Origin: UBA2357 sp002344625
GTDB taxonomy: Bacteria > Pseudomonadota > Gammaproteobacteria > Burkholderiales > Rhodocyclaceae
DNA: 64,000 nt
Assembly (NCBI GenBank): GCA_937995335.1
Contig: CALKIH010000011.1
Location: 62,001-126,000, forward strand
Direction: 5' to 3'
Below, piece after piece: positions 42,135 to 52,300 of the stretch. The notes below the pieces were generated by a model. It saw nothing but the letters and a program-made list of their open reading frames with translations. It had not been told where the DNA came from and ran no database searches. How positions within the stretch are numbered: the first letter of the stretch is position 1; the number at the start of each line of letters is the position of its first letter. Made by a program: the position numbers and the translations under genes.

Positions 42135-42743
42135 GTGTTCGCGATCATTCAGGCTTCGGGTTGGCCGATATGGCCTCTGCTGCTCGCATCAGTCATCGCG
42201 GTGGCGCTGATCATCGAACGCTCGATGGCTTTGCGCAGATCACGCATCGTGCCCGAGACACTGCTCGAACAAGTCGTTGGCGACGTCCGGGGGCGAGGCG
42301 TCACGCCGGCGATGGTCTCGAGCGTGGCCGCGCACTCGCCGCTGGGGCGGGTGCTGGCCGCGGGGCTGCGCAATATGAACAGCTCCCGCGAGGTCATGAA
42401 GGAGGCGATCGAAGAAACCGGACGTGCGGTCGCGCACGAACTCGAACGTTACCTGACGACATTGGGAACGATCGCGGCCATCAGCCCGCTGATGGGCCTG
42501 TTCGGGACGATCGTGGGGATGATCGAGATCTTTTCGGCGCAAGGCGTCAGCGGCGCCAACCCGGCGCAATTGGCCCGGGGCATCTCGATCGCGCTCAACA
42601 CGACCGGGCTGGGGCTCATCATCGCGATTCCGGCAACGATCTTCTGGCGCCATTTCCGTGCGCTGGTCGACAGTTTCGTGATCGAGATGGAGCAGCAAGC
42701 GATCCGGCTCGTCGACGTCGTGCATGGCGAGCGGCGCAACTGA
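42135..42743 (+). CDS. exbB: ExbB/TolQ-family proton channel protein
   Basis: A 202-residue inner-membrane protein of the MotA/TolQ/ExbB family with three helices; 'TIAAISPLMGLFGTIVGMIE' and 'ARGISIALNTTGLGLIIAIP' are the core signatures. The GTG at 42135 has GGGGAG upstream; a longer frame to 42003 crosses the DnaA-box region and is rejected. It forms the proton-driven stator for TonB- or Tol-type energy transfer with ExbD. No tonB gene is nearby. Confidence 0.9.
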   Translation: MFAIIQASGWPIWPLLLASVIAVALIIERSMALRRSRIVPETLLEQVVGDVRGRGVTPAMVSSVAAHSPLGRVLAAGLRNMNSSREVMKEAIEETGRAVAHELERYLTTLGTIAAISPLMGLFGTIVGMIEIFSAQGVSGANPAQLARGISIALNTTGLGLIIAIPATIFWRHFRALVDSFVIEMEQQAIRLVDVVHGERRN

Positions 42744-42753
42744 TGGCACGCGA

Positions 42754-43176
42754 ATGAACTTTCACAACCGCCGCCGCCAGGGCGAGCCCGAGATCAATCT
42801 GATTCCGTTGATCGATGTGGTGCTCGTCATCCTGATCTTCCTGACGCTGACGACGACCTTTTCCAAGGTTTCCAATCTCGAGATCAATTTGCCGAGCGCG
42901 GAGACGGCGACTACCGACGGTATTCCGAACGAGATCACGGTCGCGATTACCTCCGGCGGGGGGGTGATCGTGAATGGCAATCTGGTCGGATCGCAGGCTG
43001 TGGTCGATCTGGCCGCGGCGATCGGAAGAGCGGTGCCGGCCGGCGAGCCCGATCCGGTGGTGGTCATCAATGCGGACGCCAAGGCGGCGCATCAGAGCGT
43101 GATCGATGTGATGCAGGCGGCTCAAAGAGCCGGGCTTTCGCACATCACGTTCGCCATTCAGGCGGCCGACGACTGA
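42754..43176 (+). CDS. exbD: ExbD/TolR-family protein
   Basis: A 140-residue protein with one N-terminal helix carrying the conserved Asp in 'INLIPLIDVVLVILIFLTL' and a periplasmic domain. It partners ExbB ten bases upstream. The pair precedes lpxK, an arrangement common in betaproteobacteria. Confidence 0.92.
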   Translation: MNFHNRRRQGEPEINLIPLIDVVLVILIFLTLTTTFSKVSNLEINLPSAETATTDGIPNEITVAITSGGGVIVNGNLVGSQAVVDLAAAIGRAVPAGEPDPVVVINADAKAAHQSVIDVMQAAQRAGLSHITFAIQAADD

Positions 43177-43215
43177 TCGCGGCCGACACCCCAGTATGTC
43201 CGCCATGCGCCCCTG

Positions 43216-44238
43216 ATGCCCCGACCGACGCCGCGCTTCTGGCAGTCGCGTAGTGATTGGCGCGCGCGCGCGCTCTGGCCGCTGAGCCGGCTCTTCGGAG
43301 CGGTCGCGAGCATGCGCCGCTTTCTTTACCGGGTTGGTGGGCTGAGGGTTGTGCGTCTCGAGGTGCCGGTTGTCGTGGTCGGGAACATTGCGGTGGGCGG
43401 CAGCGGCAAGACCCCGGTCGTGCAATGGCTGGTGGAGCGGCTACGCGCGCGCGGCTACACGCCGGGCGTGGTGAGCCGTGGTTATGGACGGGCTTCGGGC
43501 GCGGTCGTGTTGGTGACGGCCGACGCCGCAGCCGAGCAGGTCGGCGACGAGCCCTTGTTGCTGGCGCGGAGCGTGGCCTGTCCGGTGGCGGTGGGTGCCG
43601 ACCGCGTCGCCGCGGGGCGGGCATTGCTCGCAGCGCATCCGGAATGCAACGTGATCGTTGCCGACGATGGCATGCAGCATTACCGTCTGCATCGCGACGT
43701 CGAGGTGGCAGTGGTCGACCAGCGTGTGATCGGCAACGCGCTGCTCCTGCCGGCGGGGCCTCTGCGCGAGCCGCTTGGTCGTCTTGCGTCGGTCGATCTG
43801 GTGGTGGCCCATGGGGCACTCGACGCCGCGACGCGGCGTGCGGCCGGCGCGGTACCGATGACCGAGATGGCGCTGGCGGGGCAGGTGTTGCGGCCGGTGG
43901 GACGGGGCGCGGCGACACCGCCACTGGCGCTGTCCGACCTGGCGGGGCGGCGGGTGCATGCGGTGGCCGGCATCGGCCGTCCCGAGCGTTTCTTCGCGCA
44001 GCTCGCCGCGCAGGGCTTGCGGGTGATCCCCCATCCGTTTCCGGACCACCATGTTTTCCGTGTCGAGGATCTGTGTTTCGATTCTCCGGATCCGCTCATC
44101 ATGACTTCGAAGGATGCGGTAAAATGCGCATCTTTCGCACTGACAAACGCATGGGAACTCCCGGTCGAGGCGTGTATCGCCGACACTGCGGCCGACCGGA
44201 TCGTGGAGAAACTGCTGCATGGACACCAGGCTGCTTGA
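43216..44238 (+). CDS. lpxK: Tetraacyldisaccharide 4'-kinase LpxK
   Basis: A 340-residue inner-membrane-associated kinase of lipid A synthesis. It has an N-terminal hydrophobic segment, a P-loop in 'VVGNIAVGGSGKTPVV', 'GVVSRGYGR' and 'VIVADDGMQHYRLHRDVEV'. It overlaps the next gene by 20 bases. Confidence 0.95.
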   Translation: MPRPTPRFWQSRSDWRARALWPLSRLFGAVASMRRFLYRVGGLRVVRLEVPVVVVGNIAVGGSGKTPVVQWLVERLRARGYTPGVVSRGYGRASGAVVLVTADAAAEQVGDEPLLLARSVACPVAVGADRVAAGRALLAAHPECNVIVADDGMQHYRLHRDVEVAVVDQRVIGNALLLPAGPLREPLGRLASVDLVVAHGALDAATRRAAGAVPMTEMALAGQVLRPVGRGAATPPLALSDLAGRRVHAVAGIGRPERFFAQLAAQGLRVIPHPFPDHHVFRVEDLCFDSPDPLIMTSKDAVKCASFALTNAWELPVEACIADTAADRIVEKLLHGHQAA

Positions 44239-44407
44239 CATTCTCGTGTGCCCGGTCTGCAAGGGACCGCTGGACTACCTCAAGGATCGGCAGGAACTCG
44301 TCTGCAAGGCGGATCGGCTGGCCTTCCCGGTGCGTGACGGCATTCCCGTCATGCTCGAAGACGAGGCGCGCGAGCTCGCCGCGACCGAAATCGACGCACT
44401 GCGCTGA
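44219..44407 (+). CDS. ycaR: Trm112/YcaR-family small protein
   Basis: A 62-residue protein ('LLDILVCPVCKGPL', 'LVCKADRLAFPVRDGIPVML') typical of the Trm112-like zinc-binding family located between lpxK and kdsB in many Gram-negatives. Two cysteines form a CxxC; one more Cys lies nearby. Function in this setting is not established. The start lies inside lpxK. Confidence 0.88.
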   Translation: MDTRLLDILVCPVCKGPLDYLKDRQELVCKADRLAFPVRDGIPVMLEDEARELAATEIDALR

Positions 44408-44417
44408 GTTGGACGAC

Positions 44418-45191
44418 ATGCGTTTTCAGGTGGTGATTCCGGCGCGTTTGGCATCCACCCGTCTGCCCGGCAAGCCGCTCGCCGACATCGCGGGCAAGCC
44501 GATGGTGGTGAGGGTGCTCGAGCGCGCGCGCCTCGCCGGCGCGCAGTCGGTGTGGGTCGCCGCCGACGATGCGGGGGTCGTCGACGTGGTTCGCGCGGCC
44601 GGAGGCGACGCGCTGCTCACGCGCAACGACCACCCCAGTGGAACCGACCGGCTCGCCGAGGTCGTTGATACGCTGGCCTGGGCGGACGATGACATCGTCG
44701 TCAACGTGCAGGGCGACGAGCCGCTGATTGATCCCCAGGTCGTTGCCGATGTGGCCGCTACCCTCGCGGCCGACCCCGAAGCCGCTGTCGCGACGGCGGC
44801 GCACAGGCTGCACGATGCCGCCGACGCCTTCAATCCGAATGTGGTCAAGGTGGTGTGCGATCGGCGCGGGCGCGCACTGTATTTCTCGCGGGCACCGATC
44901 CCTTGGGCGCGCGACGCGTTTGCCGCGGATCGCGAGGCATTGCCGGCGGACCTGCCGGTGATGCGCCACGTCGGCATCTACGCCTACAGGGTTGCGTTCC
45001 TGCGCCGCTACGCCGGTCTCGAACCCTCGCCGCTCGAACACTGGGAGGCGCTCGAGCAATTGCGCGTGCTGTGGCATGGATACCGGATCGTGGTCAGGAC
45101 CCTCGTCGAGGCGCCGCAGGCGGGCGTGGATACCCCGGCCGACCTCGCCCGGGTGAGGGCGGAGTTTGACCGGCTGCAGCGACTCGGTTAA
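44418..45191 (+). CDS. kdsB: 3-deoxy-manno-octulosonate cytidylyltransferase (CMP-KDO synthetase)
   Basis: A 257-residue enzyme that activates KDO for lipopolysaccharide. 'VVIPARLASTRLPGKPLADI', 'VNVQGDEPLIDP' and 'YFSRAPIPWARD' are diagnostic. The start is ten bases after ycaR; the longer open frame upstream runs out-of-frame through lpxK and is rejected. Confidence 0.95.
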   Translation: MRFQVVIPARLASTRLPGKPLADIAGKPMVVRVLERARLAGAQSVWVAADDAGVVDVVRAAGGDALLTRNDHPSGTDRLAEVVDTLAWADDDIVVNVQGDEPLIDPQVVADVAATLAADPEAAVATAAHRLHDAADAFNPNVVKVVCDRRGRALYFSRAPIPWARDAFAADREALPADLPVMRHVGIYAYRVAFLRRYAGLEPSPLEHWEALEQLRVLWHGYRIVVRTLVEAPQAGVDTPADLARVRAEFDRLQRLG

Positions 45192-45264
45192 GTTCGCGCT
45201 AACGAATTGTGCAATAACAACCCCGCGCGCCTCTAGGGCGTGCGAACAATGTCAGGGAGGGAGT

Positions 45265-45921
45265 ATGCGTTTGATTCTGTTGGGGCCGCCGGGAGCCGGC
45301 AAGGGTACGCAGGCAAATTTCATCAAGGAAAAATTCGGGATTCCACAGATCTCGACCGGCGACATGCTGCGGGCTGCGGTCAAGGCCGGCACCGAGCTGG
45401 GCATTGCGGCAAAAAAGGTCATGGATGCGGGCGGGCTGGTTTCGGATGATCTGATCATCGGACTGGTCAAGGATCGGCTGTTGCAGGACGACTGTAAGGC
45501 TGGCTACATGTTCGATGGTTTTCCGCGCACGATTCCCCAGGCGGACGCGATGAAGGACGCGGGCGTGCCGCTCGACGTGGTGCTCGAGATCGACGTGCCC
45601 GATGCCGAGATCATCGAGCGCATGGGCGGTCGGCGCGTTCACCTCGCATCGGGACGCACTTACCATGTCAAGTACAACCCGCCCAAGGTCGAGGGCAAGG
45701 ACGATGTGACCGGCGAGGCCTTGATTCAGCGTGAAGACGACGCCGAGGCGACCGTCCGCAAGCGTCTCGAGGTCTATCACGCCCAGACCAAGCCGCTCGT
45801 CGAGTACTACACGCGCTGGGCGGCCAGTGGCGACGCGAAGGCGCCGCGGGTCTGCAAGATCGCAGGTCTCGGTTCGGTCGAGGACATCACCGCGAGGGCT
45901 TTCGCCGCACTCGCGGGCTGA
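45265..45921 (+). CDS. adk: Adenylate kinase
   Basis: A 218-residue long-form adenylate kinase with P-loop 'LLGPPGAGKGTQ', 'ISTGDMLRAAVKAG' and 'DGFPRTIPQADAM'. The LID region ('HVKYNPPKVEGKDDVTGEAL') lacks zinc-binding cysteines, as in most Gram-negatives. The ATG at 45265 has a GGAGGGAG site. The next gene follows after 75 bases. Confidence 0.96.
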   Translation: MRLILLGPPGAGKGTQANFIKEKFGIPQISTGDMLRAAVKAGTELGIAAKKVMDAGGLVSDDLIIGLVKDRLLQDDCKAGYMFDGFPRTIPQADAMKDAGVPLDVVLEIDVPDAEIIERMGGRRVHLASGRTYHVKYNPPKVEGKDDVTGEALIQREDDAEATVRKRLEVYHAQTKPLVEYYTRWAASGDAKAPRVCKIAGLGSVEDITARAFAALAG

Positions 45922-45996
45922 CCACGCGGCAGGTCTGGTTGCGCGTCCGTTCAACGGCAGTCGCCGCACGGGCGCGCTTTTCATTTTCAGGATCCA

Positions 45997-47256
45997 ATGA
46001 CTCACCACAATCTTCTCTACGCCCAGTCGGGCGGCATGACCGCGGTCATCAATGCGTCGGCGGCGGCCGTGATCGAGGCCGCGCGTGCGGCCGGGCCGGC
46101 GATCGGCCATGTCTATGCTGCCCGTCACGGCATCCTGGGCGTGCTGGATGAGGATCTGGTGGATACCGCATCGTTCTCGGCGGACGATCTCGAGGCGCTA
46201 TCGCATTCGCCGGGCGGCGTTTTCGGGGCGTGCCGGTTCGATCTCGATGCGATCGCCGACAACCCGGTGCAGTTCGAGCGGGTATTCGAGGTCTTCGACG
46301 CGCATCGCATAGGGTATTTTCTGTACAACGGCGGCAACGGCTCGATGGATGCGGTCGCGAAGCTGTCTCAGGCCGCGCGTGCGCGGCATTATCCGCTGGT
46401 GTGCATCGGCGTGCCGAAAACGGTCGATAACGACCTGGAGGGTACGGATTGCTCGCCCGGATTCGGCTCGGCCGCGAAATATGTCGCAACCGCCATGCTG
46501 GAGGCGGGCCGGGATCTTGATGCGATGGCGAGTCGGGTCGGGCGCGCCTTCGTCATGGAAGTCATGGGGCGCAATGCCGGTTGGCTGGCGGCGGCGACCG
46601 CGCTTGCCGCCGAACGGGCCGACGACCCGCCACACCTGATCCTGATGCCCGAGGTGCCGCTCGACGAGGCCCGATTGCTGGCGGTCGTCCACGAAACGGT
46701 CGAGCGGCTCGGCTATTGCGCGATCACGGTTTCGGAAGGTATCCGCCATCTCGACGGCACGCCGGTCATGCGGCAGGCCGACGACAGAAAGGGGCATGTG
46801 CAACTGGGCGGGGCGGGGCAGTGCATTTCGAGGCTTGTCCAGCGCACTTTCGGCTACAAGAGCCACTGGTCGATTCCCGACTATCTGCAGCGCGCGGCCG
46901 CGCACCTGGTCTCCGCGACCGACTACGCACAGGCGCGCGCGGTCGGGCGCGCCGCGGTTGCGTTCGCACTGGACGGCATCGACGGGGCGATGGTTGCGAT
47001 CGAGCGGCTGGCGGATGAACCCTATCAATGGACCGTCAGGGCCGTTCCCGCGAGGGATATCGCCAACCTCGAGCAGCGCGTGCCGGCGGCTTTCATTCGC
47101 GAGGATGGTCTGCACGTCAGCACGGCGGGCAGGGCCTATCTCCGTCCGTTGATCGAGGGCGAGGTCTTGCCGGCGTTCCGCAACGGTTTGCCGGTCTATC
47201 CGCGGTTTAGGCTCGAACCGCTCGCCAGGCGCCTGCCGCCTCATCGTCCGGCCTGA
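45997..47256 (+). CDS. pfp: Phosphofructokinase, PPi-dependent type
   Basis: A 419-residue protein of the PPi-dependent phosphofructokinase group. The sugar-phosphate site 'GVPKTVDNDLEGTD' has Lys where ATP-dependent E. coli PfkA has Gly124, and this Lys is a mark of PPi use. The adjacent site reads 'YNGGNGSMD', with Gly where PPi enzymes usually have Asp. Other family segments are 'FGSAAKYVATAMLEA' and 'VMGRNAGWLAAATALA'. It lies after adk. The mixed active-site pattern leaves the phosphoryl donor open. Confidence 0.88.
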   Translation: MTHHNLLYAQSGGMTAVINASAAAVIEAARAAGPAIGHVYAARHGILGVLDEDLVDTASFSADDLEALSHSPGGVFGACRFDLDAIADNPVQFERVFEVFDAHRIGYFLYNGGNGSMDAVAKLSQAARARHYPLVCIGVPKTVDNDLEGTDCSPGFGSAAKYVATAMLEAGRDLDAMASRVGRAFVMEVMGRNAGWLAAATALAAERADDPPHLILMPEVPLDEARLLAVVHETVERLGYCAITVSEGIRHLDGTPVMRQADDRKGHVQLGGAGQCISRLVQRTFGYKSHWSIPDYLQRAAAHLVSATDYAQARAVGRAAVAFALDGIDGAMVAIERLADEPYQWTVRAVPARDIANLEQRVPAAFIREDGLHVSTAGRAYLRPLIEGEVLPAFRNGLPVYPRFRLEPLARRLPPHRPA

Positions 47257-47318
47257 ACCCCGGCTTCGGCCACGCGGCGCGGTTCAACGCATCCCCCCGG
47301 GGCGCTTCGGCAGGCGTC

Positions 47319-47957
47319 TCAGGGACGCCGGAGTTCATCGGTGGGGGCTTCGGCGACCACTTTGCTGATCACGCGGCGAAACATCGTGGTGAGCATGGTC
47401 TCGTCCAGGTCCGGGTTGCGGATGCTGCGGATCGCGAGGCCCTCGAACATCGCCGCGACCAGTTCGGTCAGGGCCGCGACCACCTGCTCGTCGTCGGTAT
47501 GGCCATGAATCCTGCGCATCGTGCTGAAAGTCTCGGCTAGACTCTTGCGGCTCTGCCGGTCCGCGACCTGCACCACGCTGGCCACGTCTGGATTGCGCGC
47601 GGCCTCAGCGACGATCTCGAGCTGCAGGCCGGCCGATTTGGGGTCGAGATTGCAGCGGATACCCTCGGCGGCGCAATCGAGCATTGCCTGAAGGACGTTG
47701 CCCGCCGAACGCAGTTCGGCCGCCAGACTCAGGATGCGTTCGAGGTCGCGCTCGACGATCGCAGCGATGATCGCTTCCTTGTTCGCGAAATAGTGATAAA
47801 TATGGCCCGCGCTCATGCCGGCAGATTTCGAGATCTGCGCAATGCTCGCGCCATGGAATCCGTGATTGCGAAAGCAGTCGGCGGCGGCATCCAGGATCTG
47901 GGCCCGGCGTGCTTCACCCCGGGGGTGATCGCAGGGCGCGGTGTGGGTTGCGGACAT
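47319..47957 (-). CDS. TetR-family transcriptional regulator (AcrR-like)
   Basis: A 212-residue repressor with an N-terminal helix-turn-helix ('ARRAQILDAAADCFRNHGFH', 'QISKSAGMSAGHIYHYFANK') and a ligand-binding C-terminal domain. It is divergent from the RND efflux operon, and two operator-like palindromes lie between them, so it very likely represses the pump and itself until an inducer binds. Confidence 0.93.
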   Translation of the reverse strand: MSATHTAPCDHPRGEARRAQILDAAADCFRNHGFHGASIAQISKSAGMSAGHIYHYFANKEAIIAAIVERDLERILSLAAELRSAGNVLQAMLDCAAEGIRCNLDPKSAGLQLEIVAEAARNPDVASVVQVADRQSRKSLAETFSTMRRIHGHTDDEQVVAALTELVAAMFEGLAIRSIRNPDLDETMLTTMFRRVISKVVAEAPTDELRRP

Positions 47958-48029
47958 GTGCTGTCTCCTGGCGTGTGCTGCTGTGATGCAGTGCGGCGGA
48001 CGATAATTTACGAATTTTGTGCTAGCATC

Positions 48030-48060
48030 GAATGAACGTTCATTCTAGAATGAGCATTCT
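48030..48060. promoter_or_regulatory. Tandem palindromic operators of the TetR regulator
   Basis: GAATGAACGTTCATTC (48030-48045) is a perfect 16-base palindrome. One base later AGAATG and CATTCT form a second inverted repeat around AG (48047-48060). Both share the GAATG/CATTC half-site. They lie in the divergent gap, 73 bases from the tetR start and 75 from the efflux start, where bound repressor would block both promoters. Confidence 0.8.
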
Positions 48061-48134
48061 ACACAAAAAACTGATCTTGGTCCGCGAATCGTTGTCATCC
48101 GCAACGTTCCGTGCCCGACTTGAGAGGATGTCCC

Positions 48135-49307
48135 ATGAAGCGTAACGCCTCGCCGATCAACCGCCTGGTTCTCGCGGTTGCCCTTGCCGTTCTAGCCACA
48201 GCCTGCAGCAGAGAAGGGTCGCAGGCAAGCGCCGCCGCCGCGCCCCCGCCGCCATCGGTCGGCGTATTCGTGGCCCAAGCCGCAGACATACCGCTGGTCA
48301 CCGAGTTGCCGGGGCGTACCGCGCCGTATCTGATCGCCGAGGTCCGCCCCCAGGTGACCGGCCTGGTCAAGCAGCGGGCGTTTAAGGAAGGTAGCGAGGT
48401 CAAGGCCGGCGAGTTGCTCTATCAGATCGATCCGGCGACCTACAAGGCCGCGCACGACACCGCCAAGGCCGGGCTGGCCCGCGCGGAGGCCAACCTCACC
48501 GCAGCCAAGCTCAAGGCCTCGCGCTATGCCGGTCTCGCGAAGATCGATGCGGTCAGCCAGCAAGCCAACGACGACGCGATCGCGGCGCTCAAGTTGGCCG
48601 AAGCCGATGTGGCCGCGGCGCGCGCGAGTATCGAGCAGGCGCGCATCGATCTCGAGTTTACCCGGCTCGCTTCGCCGATCGCGGGCCGCATCGGGCGTTC
48701 TACGGTGACGGCCGGCGCGCTGGTCACGGCCAACCAGGCGCAGGCGCTGGCTACCGTGCAGCAGTTGAACCCGATCTATGTCGACCTCACCCAGTCGAGT
48801 GCCGAGTTGCTGCGGCTGCGCAGCGCGCTGGAGGCCGGCCGGCTGCAGCAGGCCGGTACCGTCGAGATGCCGGTTTCGCTGGTACTGGAAGACGGGACAG
48901 AGTACGCGCAACCGGGCAAGCTCGCCTTTTCGGAGGTTTCGGTTGACCCCGCAACCGGCAGCGTGACGCTGCGCGCCGTGTTCCCCAACCCCGATGGCGT
49001 GCTGCTGCCGGGGATGTATGTGAGGGCACACCTCGAACAAGCGGTGGCGAACAATGCGATTCTGATCCCGCATGCCGGGCTGACGCGCGATGCGCGCGGC
49101 AGGGCGATCGCGATGGTCGTGGGGAGCGACGATACGGTCGAGGAGCGCTCGATCAAGGCCGAGCGCAGCATCGGGGATCAATGGGTGGTCACCGAAGGCC
49201 TCGCGGCCGGCGAGCGGATCATCGTCGAAGGGCTGCAGAAGGTTCGCTCGGGCGGCAAGGTGAGTGTGCAAGTGGCGGGCGCGGCCGGCGCTGCCCCGGC
49301 CAACTGA
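48135..49307 (+). CDS. RND efflux periplasmic adaptor (AcrA/MexA type)
   Basis: A 390-residue membrane-fusion lipoprotein with lipobox LATAC (Cys24). Typical segments are 'PGRTAPYLIAEVRPQVTGLV', a coiled-coil hairpin (about 100-170) and 'LEFTRLASPIAGRIGRSTVT'. It bridges the inner-membrane pump and the outer-membrane channel. The ATG at 48135 is preceded by GAGGATG. The pump gene follows after ten bases. Confidence 0.95.
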   Translation: MKRNASPINRLVLAVALAVLATACSREGSQASAAAAPPPPSVGVFVAQAADIPLVTELPGRTAPYLIAEVRPQVTGLVKQRAFKEGSEVKAGELLYQIDPATYKAAHDTAKAGLARAEANLTAAKLKASRYAGLAKIDAVSQQANDDAIAALKLAEADVAAARASIEQARIDLEFTRLASPIAGRIGRSTVTAGALVTANQAQALATVQQLNPIYVDLTQSSAELLRLRSALEAGRLQQAGTVEMPVSLVLEDGTEYAQPGKLAFSEVSVDPATGSVTLRAVFPNPDGVLLPGMYVRAHLEQAVANNAILIPHAGLTRDARGRAIAMVVGSDDTVEERSIKAERSIGDQWVVTEGLAAGERIIVEGLQKVRSGGKVSVQVAGAAGAAPAN

Positions 49308-49317
49308 GGCGATCGAC

Positions 49318-52300
49318 ATGGCACGTTTTTTCATTGATCGTCCGATTTTCGCCTGGGTGATCGCGATCGTGATCATGCTGGCAGGCGCTTTGTCCATCCT
49401 GGGGCTGCCGGTTGCCCAATACCCGGCGATTGCTCCACCGGCGATCGTCATCAATGCGTCGTACCCGGGCGCTTCGTCCAAGTCGGTCGAAGACTCGGTG
49501 ACCCAGATCATCGAGCAGAAGCTGACCGGGCTGGATGGCTTGCTCTACATGGCGTCGAGCAGCGATTCGTTCGGGCGTGCGTCGATTACCCTGACCTTCG
49601 ATGCGGATGTGAACCCCGACGTCGCCCAGATGCAGGTGCAGAACAAGCTGCAACTGGCATTGCCCTTGTTGCCGCAGGCAGTTCAGCAGCAGGGCGTGCA
49701 GGTGGCGAAATCGGCGCGCAACTTCCTGCTGGTGATCGGGTTCGTGTCGAAGGATGGTTCCCAGAGCGAGGTCGACCTGTCCGACTTCCTGGTGTCGACG
49801 GTTCAGGACACGCTGTCGCGGGTGACCGGTGTCGGCGAGGTGCAGGTGTTCGGCGCCCAGTACGCGATGCGGGTATGGCTGGACCCGGCCAAGCTGGTGA
49901 ATTTCAACCTGACGCCGGGCGATGTGCGGGACGCGATTCTGGCGCAGAACACCCAGGTTTCCGCCGGACAACTGGGCGGCACGCCCGCGGTTCCGGGGCA
50001 GGGCTTCACGGCGACGGTCACGGCCCAGAGCCGTCTGCAGACGCCTGATCAGTTCGAGGCCATCCTGCTGCGCAAGAGCGCCGATGGCGGCGAGGTTCGT
50101 CTCGGCGATGTCGCGCGGGTCGAGATCGGCGCCGAGAACTACGGCACGGTCGCGCGCTACAACGGCCAGTCGGCCGCGGGCATCGGGGTGCGCCTCGCGG
50201 CCGGCGCGAATGCGCTCGAAACCGCCAACGCGGTTCGTGCCGCCCTCGACGACATGCAGCGCTACTTCCCGCCCGGGGTCGAGGTCGTCATCCCTTACGA
50301 CACCACGCCGTTCGTGAGGCTGTCGATCGAGTCGGTCGTCATGACGCTGATCGAAGCGGTCGTGCTGGTGTTTCTGGTGATGTACCTGTTCCTGCAGAAC
50401 CTGCGCGCGACCTTGATTCCGACGATCGCGATTCCGGTGGTGCTGCTCGGCACCTTCGCGATCATGGCGGCGTTCGGTTTCTCGATCAACACCCTGACCA
50501 TGTTCGGCGTGGTGCTGGCGATCGGCCTGCTGGTCGACGATGCGATCGTGGTGGTGGAGAACGTCGAGCGGGTGATGAGCGAGGAAGGCCTGTCGCCCAA
50601 GGAGGCGACGCGCAAGTCGATGGACCAGATCACGGGCGCGCTGATCGGCATCGGGCTGGTGCTGTCGGCGGTGTTCGTGCCGATGGCTTTCTTCGGGGGT
50701 GCGACCGGCATCATCTATCGCCAGTTCTCGATCACCATCGTGTCGGCCATGGCCTTGTCGGTGCTGGTCGCGATCGTGTTTACGCCGGCGTTGTGCGCGA
50801 CCATTCTTAAGCCGGTCGAGAAGGGCCACGAGGCGGGCGAAGGCGGCCCCTTGGGTGGGTTCTTCCGCTGGTTCAACCGGATGTTCGAGCGCAACACGCG
50901 GCGCTATTCGTCGGCCGTGGCCGGGATGCTCAAGCGCACGGTGCGCTTCATGCTGCTCTTCGTCGCCATTCTCGGGCTGATGGGCTACCTGTTCATGCGC
51001 ATGCCGACCTCGTTCCTGCCGGAAGAGGATCAGGGGGTCATGTTCAATCAGGTGACCCTGCCTGCCGGCGCGACCCAGGAGCGTACGCTCGCGGTGCTCG
51101 AAAAAGTCGAAAAGCACTTTCTCGAGAACGAGCAGGATACCGTTCGGGCGATCTTCACCGTGGCCGGTTTCAGCTTCGGCGGCAGCGGGCAGAACATGGG
51201 GATCGCCTTCGTGAACCTGCGCGACTGGTCCGAGCGCAAAGGGCCGGATCTGCATGTCAAGGCGGTTGCCGGGCGTGCAATGGCGGCGTTCTCGCAGATT
51301 CGCGAAGCCATGGTGTTCGCGTTCGTGCCGCCTGCGGTCATCGAGCTCGGCACCTCCGGCGGTTTCGACGTGCAGGTGCAGGATCGCTCCGGCGTGGGGC
51401 ATGAAGCGCTGCTGGCAGCACGCAACCAAGTGCTCGGTATGGCGGCGCAGGACAAGCGCCTCGTCGGCGTGCGTCCCAACGGCCAGGAAGATCAGGCCGA
51501 GTACGAACTGCTGGTCGACCACGCGAAGGCCTCCGCATTCGGGGTTTCGATCGCCGAGATCAACGACACCCTGTCGACCGCATGGGGCGGCAGCTACATC
51601 AACGACTTCATCGATCGGGGTCGGATCAAGAAAGTCTATGTCCAGGCCGACGCGCCGGCACGCATGACCCCGGAAGACCTCGACAAGTGGTTCGTACGCA
51701 ACGCCCAGGGTGAGATGGTGCCGTTCTCGGCGTTCACCACGGCGCGCTGGAGCTACGGTTCGCCCAGGCTGGAGCGCTACAACGGCCAGCCGTCGATGGA
51801 GATCCTCGGGCAGGCGGCGCCGGGATTGTCGTCGGGCGAGGCCATGGCCGCCGTCGAGGAGATCATCGCGACGCTGCCACCCGGGATCGGTTACCAATGG
51901 ACGGGCACCTCGTTCGAGGAGCGCCGCTCAGGCGATCAGGCACCGGCGCTGTATGCGTTGTCGCTGCTGGTGGTGTTCCTGTGCCTGGCCGCGCTCTACG
52001 AGAGCTGGTCGGTGCCGTTCGCGGTGATGCTGGTGGTGCCGCTGGGGGTGCTCGGGGCGCTGGTCGCGGCGACCGGTCGCGGCCTGCCCAACGATATTTA
52101 CTTCCAGGTCGGTTTGCTCGCGACCATCGGGCTGTCGTCCAAGAACGCGATTCTGATCGTCGAGTTCGCCAAGGCGCAGATGGAGGAGGGCAAGGACCTG
52201 GTTTCGGCGACCCTCGAAGCGGTGCGCATGCGTCTGCGTCCGATCCTGATGACTTCGCTGGCGTTCGGATTCGGCGTGGTGCCGCTGGCGATCGCGACCG

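Noticed and set aside
49219..51897. An 892-codon open frame on the minus strand across the RND transporter gene.
   Set aside because: It is antisense to a full-length, motif-rich RND pump. High GC content removes stop codons from the opposite strand, and the product is a His/Arg/Asp-rich string without domains.
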